From NCBI GenBank assembly GCA_016713275.1, contig JADJPL010000011.1, positions 124,001 to 188,000 of the forward strand: a stretch of 64,000 bases of DNA. Direction: 5' to 3'. The stretch comes from Haliscomenobacter sp. (GTDB taxonomy: Bacteria; Bacteroidota; Bacteroidia; Chitinophagales; Saprospiraceae). Under the pieces are notes generated by a model. The model made no database searches. It worked only from the letters and a program-made list of their open reading frames with translations, and had not been told where the DNA came from. Position numbers and translations under genes: made by a program. The stretch's first letter is position 1, and each line of letters begins with the position of its first letter. Below are positions 60,075-64,000 of this stretch, in pieces.

Positions 60075-63000
60075 ATGAAAAAATTGGCGCTTCTTTTATG
60101 GCTTTGTGGAGGCCTGGGATTCTTTTTGAACGCTCAGCCCCTCGACATGAACTACTTTAAGGCGATCAAGCCCCGCAGTATTGGTCCTGCCAGTATGAGC
60201 GGCCGCGTGACGGCCATCGACGTCGTTCGGAGTAATCCGGACGTTATTTACATCGGCACCGCTTCCGGGGGCGTATGGCGCTCCACGTCGGGAGGCATTA
60301 CCTGGGAGCCCCTGTTCGACGGGCAGCCGGTTATGGCGATTGGATCTATTGCGATCAACCAATCCAATCCCGACGACATCTGGGTAGGCACTGGGGAAGG
60401 CAACCCGCGCAACTCCCTTAACACCGGGGAGGGGATTTTCCGTTCGCTCGACGGCGGCAAGACCTGGAAGTACATGGGGTTGAAGGAAACCAAGACGATT
60501 CACCGGATTATCATCAACCGGGACAACCCCAACATCGTCCATGTGGCGGCGCTGGGCTCTCCGTTCGGACCCAACCCGGAGCGCGGCGTTTTCCGCACCA
60601 AAGATGGCGGCAAGACCTGGGAAAAAGTACTGTTCACCAACGACCAGTCGGGCTGCGCGGAAATGGTAGTAGACCCGTCCAATCCCAACAAGCTCATTGC
60701 CGGCATGTGGGAACACGGCCGCAAGCCCTGGTTCTTTACCTCCGGCGGCCCCGGGTCGGGGATCTATGTTACCCACGACGGGGGCGATACCTGGCAGAAA
60801 CGCACCGAGGCAGACGGCCTGCCTAAAGGGCCGCTGGGCCGCACCGGATTGGCGATCTCTCGCTCCAAACCCAATATCGTGTACGCGCTGGTGGAAGCAG
60901 AGGAAAACGGCCTGTACAAATCGACCGATGGGGGGCAGAAATTCTCGCTGGTGACCAAAGGGGAATCCGTGAGCGACCGGCCGTTCTACTACCACGAACT
61001 TTACGTAGACCCACAGAACGAAAACCGGATTTTTAACCTCTATTCCAGCCTGTCCAAGAGCGAGGACGGAGGCAAAACCTTCCAGACTTTCCGCAGCCGC
61101 CTGCACGCCGACCACCACGCCTTCTATATTCATCCGGATAATCCCCGGTTCATTGTCGAAGGAAACGACGGAGGGCTGAATATTAGCCGCGACGGGGGCG
61201 ACACCTGGGTTTTTTCGGCTAATCTGCCTCTTGGGCAGTTTTACCACGTCAACTACGACATGTCTATCCCTTACCGCGTTGGGGGCGGGCTCCAGGACAA
61301 CGGCTCCTGGGTCGGGCCTAATACCGTTTGGGAAGGCGGCTTCCGCGCTGGCGGCATCCGAAACCACCACTGGAAAAGCATTAGCGGAGGAGACGGCTTT
61401 GACGTGGGCTTCCGGCCGGACAATGGCCGCTACGCTTATGCCATGTCGCAAGGCGGCGCCTTGAGCTATATCGACCTGGAAGCAGGACGCTCCCAAACGA
61501 TCCGGCCAACGCACCCCGACAAAAACGTAGAGCTTCGCTTTAACTGGAACGCTGCTTTTGCTCAGGACCCCTTCGTACCTACCGGCATTTATTACGGCAG
61601 TCAGTTTCTGCATTACAGCAAGGACAACGGACAGACGTGGGAGCTCCTGTCGCCCGACTTGACCACCAACGACACCAGCAAGCAGCGCAAAGATACCGGC
61701 GGCTTGACGATGGATGCCACCAATGCCGAAAACCACACGACCATCCTGGCTATTGCGCCCAGCACGGTGGATGCTAAAGTGATCTGGGTAGGCACCGACG
61801 ATGGCAACCTCCAGCTGACCCGCGACGCGGGGAAAACCTGGACCAACCTCGCCAGCCGCCTGCCCGGAGTAAAACCCGGCAGCTGGATTCCTTATATCGA
61901 GCTATCTCAGAAAAACGCGGGGGAAGCTTTCGTGATTGTCAACGATTACCGCCGCAACGATTACCGGCCCATGGCGTTCCACACGACAGATTTTGGGACG
62001 ACGTTCAAGCAGATCGCCGACGAAAAGAAAGTTCAGGGCCACGCTTTGTCGATCGTCCAGGACCCCGAGGCGCCTAACCTGCTGTGGCTGGGCACCGACT
62101 ATGGCCTATACGTGACCATCGACGGCGGCGCTACCTGGACCAAGTGGATGAACGGGTATCCTTCCGTACCTACGTACGACATGAAGATCCATCCCCGCGA
62201 TCAGGACCTGATCATTGCCACCTTTGGGCGGTCGCTCTACATTCTCGACGATATCCGGCCTTTCCGGGAGATTGCCAAGTCGGGCGCCAAGATTATGGAG
62301 CAGCCATTCAAGGTGTTCTCTGCGGGCGACGCCTATCTTGTCCAGGGCCGCATCTCCTCCGGCGAGAACAGCACGGCGGATGCTATGTATTTCGGTGAGG
62401 CCGAGCAGCGGGGCGCGGTGATCTCCGTTTGGAGCAAGCCTTCGGCCGCTCCTCCGATGGGGCGCCCCGGGCAACCGGGAGGCCGTCCGGGAATGGGGCC
62501 CGGCCAACCCGGAGCGCCGCAACCAGCAGCGCCTGGGGCACGCCCTGGGGGCCCTGGCGGCATGCGCCAGGGCGGCGCCATGGCTGGCCGCGCCGGTGGA
62601 CCCAATGCCCGCGTGATCGTGTTTGACATGCAGGGCGACACGGTGCGCAGTTTTGAAACGCCGGTAGATTCCGGGCTTACCCGGATCGTATGGCCGCTCA
62701 ATCGCAATGGCGTTCAGCTTCCGCGCAGGGAAACGCCGGGCGGGGCAGGCGGCGGCGGTTTTGCCGCTTTCTTCGCTGGCGGGGGTATCGCGCCAGCGGT
62801 CATGCCCGGTACCTATAAGGTGGTGGTGATCAACGGCCGGTTCCGCGATTCCACGATGGTGACAGTGAAACCCGATCCGATGCTGGACATCCCGATTGCG
62901 GAATACCAGGCCAAGGAAGCAGCGTTTAAAGAGATGGTCAAGGTGATTCAGGCAGCAAACGAGGGCTGGAACCGCTTGCAGGAAGTGCGCAATACCGTGC

Positions 63001-63374
63001 GCCGGGTAGACGCCGCCATGGGCCTGGCGCCCGACAGCACCAAACAGCAGCTCGCCCGCCTTGGCAAATCGCTCCAGGACAGCGTTGCCGCTATGGAAAA
63101 CCTGTATATGATGCCCACCGGATTGAAGGGCATTCAACGCTCTGCCGACAACATCAACGGCATGCTCCAGGGCGCCCTGAGCTACCTCAACGCTTCCAAC
63201 GGAGGCCCCAACCAGGCAGCGCAACGCATGATGGAGCGCGCCCGCGATCGCGTTGCCGGAACGCTGGAGAAAATCAACGCCTTCATGGCAAAAGATTTTG
63301 CCGCTTACCAGCAAAAGGTACAGGCCGCGCAAGCGCCGATGTTTAAAACGATGGAACCGTTGAAGATGAATTAA
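60075..63374 (+). CDS. Sortilin/VPS10-like BNR-repeat exoprotein
   Basis: Exported protein of 1099 residues. A signal peptide (MKKLALLLWLCGGLGFFLNA) is followed by IKPRSIGPASMSGRVTAIDV and many BNR/Asp-box blades (GGVWRSTSGGITWEPLFDG, FRSLDGGKTWKYMG, VTHDGGDTWQKR, VTIDGGATWTKW) forming one or two beta-propellers up to about residue 740, as in VPS10/sortilin-type and sialidase-like proteins. A low-complexity Pro/Gly-rich segment at about 793-843 (GRPGQPGGRPGMGPGQPG) interrupts a beta-domain. The C-terminal 180 residues are helical (AKEAAFKEMVKVIQAANEGW). The family is abundant in Bacteroidota; function is uncertain, and hydrolase activity should not be assumed. Confidence 0.88.
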   Translation: MKKLALLLWLCGGLGFFLNAQPLDMNYFKAIKPRSIGPASMSGRVTAIDVVRSNPDVIYIGTASGGVWRSTSGGITWEPLFDGQPVMAIGSIAINQSNPDDIWVGTGEGNPRNSLNTGEGIFRSLDGGKTWKYMGLKETKTIHRIIINRDNPNIVHVAALGSPFGPNPERGVFRTKDGGKTWEKVLFTNDQSGCAEMVVDPSNPNKLIAGMWEHGRKPWFFTSGGPGSGIYVTHDGGDTWQKRTEADGLPKGPLGRTGLAISRSKPNIVYALVEAEENGLYKSTDGGQKFSLVTKGESVSDRPFYYHELYVDPQNENRIFNLYSSLSKSEDGGKTFQTFRSRLHADHHAFYIHPDNPRFIVEGNDGGLNISRDGGDTWVFSANLPLGQFYHVNYDMSIPYRVGGGLQDNGSWVGPNTVWEGGFRAGGIRNHHWKSISGGDGFDVGFRPDNGRYAYAMSQGGALSYIDLEAGRSQTIRPTHPDKNVELRFNWNAAFAQDPFVPTGIYYGSQFLHYSKDNGQTWELLSPDLTTNDTSKQRKDTGGLTMDATNAENHTTILAIAPSTVDAKVIWVGTDDGNLQLTRDAGKTWTNLASRLPGVKPGSWIPYIELSQKNAGEAFVIVNDYRRNDYRPMAFHTTDFGTTFKQIADEKKVQGHALSIVQDPEAPNLLWLGTDYGLYVTIDGGATWTKWMNGYPSVPTYDMKIHPRDQDLIIATFGRSLYILDDIRPFREIAKSGAKIMEQPFKVFSAGDAYLVQGRISSGENSTADAMYFGEAEQRGAVISVWSKPSAAPPMGRPGQPGGRPGMGPGQPGAPQPAAPGARPGGPGGMRQGGAMAGRAGGPNARVIVFDMQGDTVRSFETPVDSGLTRIVWPLNRNGVQLPRRETPGGAGGGGFAAFFAGGGIAPAVMPGTYKVVVINGRFRDSTMVTVKPDPMLDIPIAEYQAKEAAFKEMVKVIQAANEGWNRLQEVRNTVRRVDAAMGLAPDSTKQQLARLGKSLQDSVAAMENLYMMPTGLKGIQRSADNINGMLQGALSYLNASNGGPNQAAQRMMERARDRVAGTLEKINAFMAKDFAAYQQKVQAAQAPMFKTMEPLKMN

Positions 63375-63403
63375 CCTTGTGAGCGCAAAGCGCTAAGGGG
63401 GTA

Positions 63404-63440
63404 GGGTGCAGGGCTGGCAGGCGCTGCACCCTATTTTTTT
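63404..63440 (+). terminator. Intrinsic terminator after the VPS10-like gene
   Basis: Stem AGGGTGCAG/CTGCACCCT (63404-63412 with 63424-63432) followed by ATTTTTTT. It lies 30 nt after the stop codon. Confidence 0.8.
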
Positions 63441-63668
63441 GCCCACCCTGGCGCAGCCCGTTGCGGTCCCTGGAAACGTTTGGCGCGGGCCTTCCTGAAA
63501 AACGAACAGGATGGACCGAATACCGGGGGATGGCCGCCAAAAAACGAATAATTGCCCTGCCCCCCTTCCGGTGCGCGTATTTTTGTATCGTATTCGGTAA
63601 GAAACGGTTTCCAACCAGGTATTCCTTCATTAAATTTCTTAACGCATCCCTTCCAAAATGTTCATTCG

Positions 63669-64000
63669 ATGAGAACCCTTATTAAAATTTCGATGACCCT
63701 GGCCGCTGCTGTTTTGTTTTTCGGGCAAGTTGTTCATGCTCAGGTGGCTACCAGATCTATGGTAATAGACGACGATGACCGCGGCGATCTTCACGACCGC
63801 GGCGACCTTGACAAGCTCGAACAGCAGGCTAGGGTATCCATCAACCTCGAGAAGATCCTTCAATTGTTCGGTCCGAGAGAGGCCGGCGTGACCTTTGTTT
63901 TTGACGAGATCGAAGAATTCAAGAAAGGCATCCGGGCAGAAGACCCAACCATGAATGGCTTGTACAAAAGCGCGGGCGTAACCAACGGGATTCAGGAATT
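63669..64000 (+). CDS. Exported hypothetical protein, 5' part (cut by window end)
   Basis: An open frame starting at ATG 63669 and running to the window edge (110 codons visible). Residues 1-24 (MRTLIKISMTLAAAVLFFGQ, then VVHAQ) form a clear signal peptide. An acidic patch follows (VIDDDDRGDLHDRGDLDKLE), then ARVSINLEKILQLFGPREAG, VTFVFDEIEEFKKGIRAEDP and TMNGLYKSAGVTNGIQE. I do not recognise the family from this part. The gene is transcribed in the same direction as the VPS10-like gene but lies behind a terminator. Confidence 0.75.
   Translation, partial: MRTLIKISMTLAAAVLFFGQVVHAQVATRSMVIDDDDRGDLHDRGDLDKLEQQARVSINLEKILQLFGPREAGVTFVFDEIEEFKKGIRAEDPTMNGLYKSAGVTNGIQE

Noticed and set aside
60096..61736. 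546-codon minus-strand open frame
   Set aside because: Antisense shadow of the VPS10-like gene; no start context or recognisable domain.

Overview
The window is one continuous stretch of chromosome-like DNA from a Bacteroidota. The evidence is several secreted proteins with the C-terminal type IX secretion (T9SS) sorting domain (YPNPF-type motifs), a peptidase S46, a DUF5117-type zinc protease, a sortilin/VPS10-like BNR protein, DUF2911, a one-component hybrid histidine kinase with a C-terminal AraC domain, and many SPII lipoproteins. Placement nearer the Saprospiria is only an inference from the style of gene content. I see no rRNA, tRNA, CRISPR array, prophage or intact insertion sequence.

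Layout. 0-8.5 kb: AraC regulator, DUF4287/DUF5655 protein, TolB-like lipoprotein, DUF2911-TPR protein, GHL10-type glycosidase-like protein, S46 peptidase and a DUF1761 membrane protein. 8.5-11 kb: a repeat-rich accessory patch around an AT-rich secreted protein with a duplicated HExxH domain. 11-17.5 kb: DUF4143 ATPase, a split hybrid histidine kinase, glycosylasparaginase and a class-C-type serine hydrolase. 17.7-20.3 kb: ligase-associated exonuclease plus a broken ATP-dependent DNA ligase. 20.4-28.6 kb: GH53 galactanase, DUF1684 lipoprotein, NHL-SGNH exoprotein, DUF5117 protease. 28.6-32.6 kb: MntA/HepT toxin-antitoxin pair, amidohydrolase, a DUF433-DUF5615 fusion and a DUF4058 protein. 32.9-45 kb: lipoproteins, APC permease, MscL, aconitase, a GCS2-CBS fusion and a SPOR-like protein. 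45-64 kb: pirin, a muconolactone-isomerase-like protein, a decayed deoxyribonucleotidase, GtrA, a His-rich NifX-like protein overlapping an MFS transporter, RluB-type pseudouridine synthase, M1 aminopeptidase, phosphoglucomutase, a GH3-serine hydrolase fusion, an NTF2-like protein, the VPS10-like protein, and the start of an exported protein cut by the window edge. Most genes look like envelope, secretion, polymer degradation and housekeeping functions rather than one pathway.

The most unusual content is non-coding. (1) Degenerate short tandem arrays (7-9 bp units rich in TAA/TAG) sit directly after stop codons at eight gene ends, and two unit types recur about 30-35 kb apart. Two arrays close with an inverted copy of their own unit. 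(2) Three roughly 150-bp elements with CTCAAAAGACC-like ends carry a near-perfect 26-29 bp stem around an 11-nt GCAAAGC-type loop. The distal stem differs between copies while pairing is kept, and in one copy the hairpin is flipped. (3) A second family has CACACTACTGGACATTTT ends, and one copy supplies the last codons and the stop of an amidohydrolase gene.

Caution: at least ten single-base indels, mostly in homopolymers, plus one nonsense codon interrupt otherwise conserved genes (DUF2911, GHL10, histidine kinase, DNA ligase, GH53, pirin, deoxyribonucleotidase, MFS). Consensus error from long-read sequencing is the simplest explanation, but read data would be needed to separate it from real decay.
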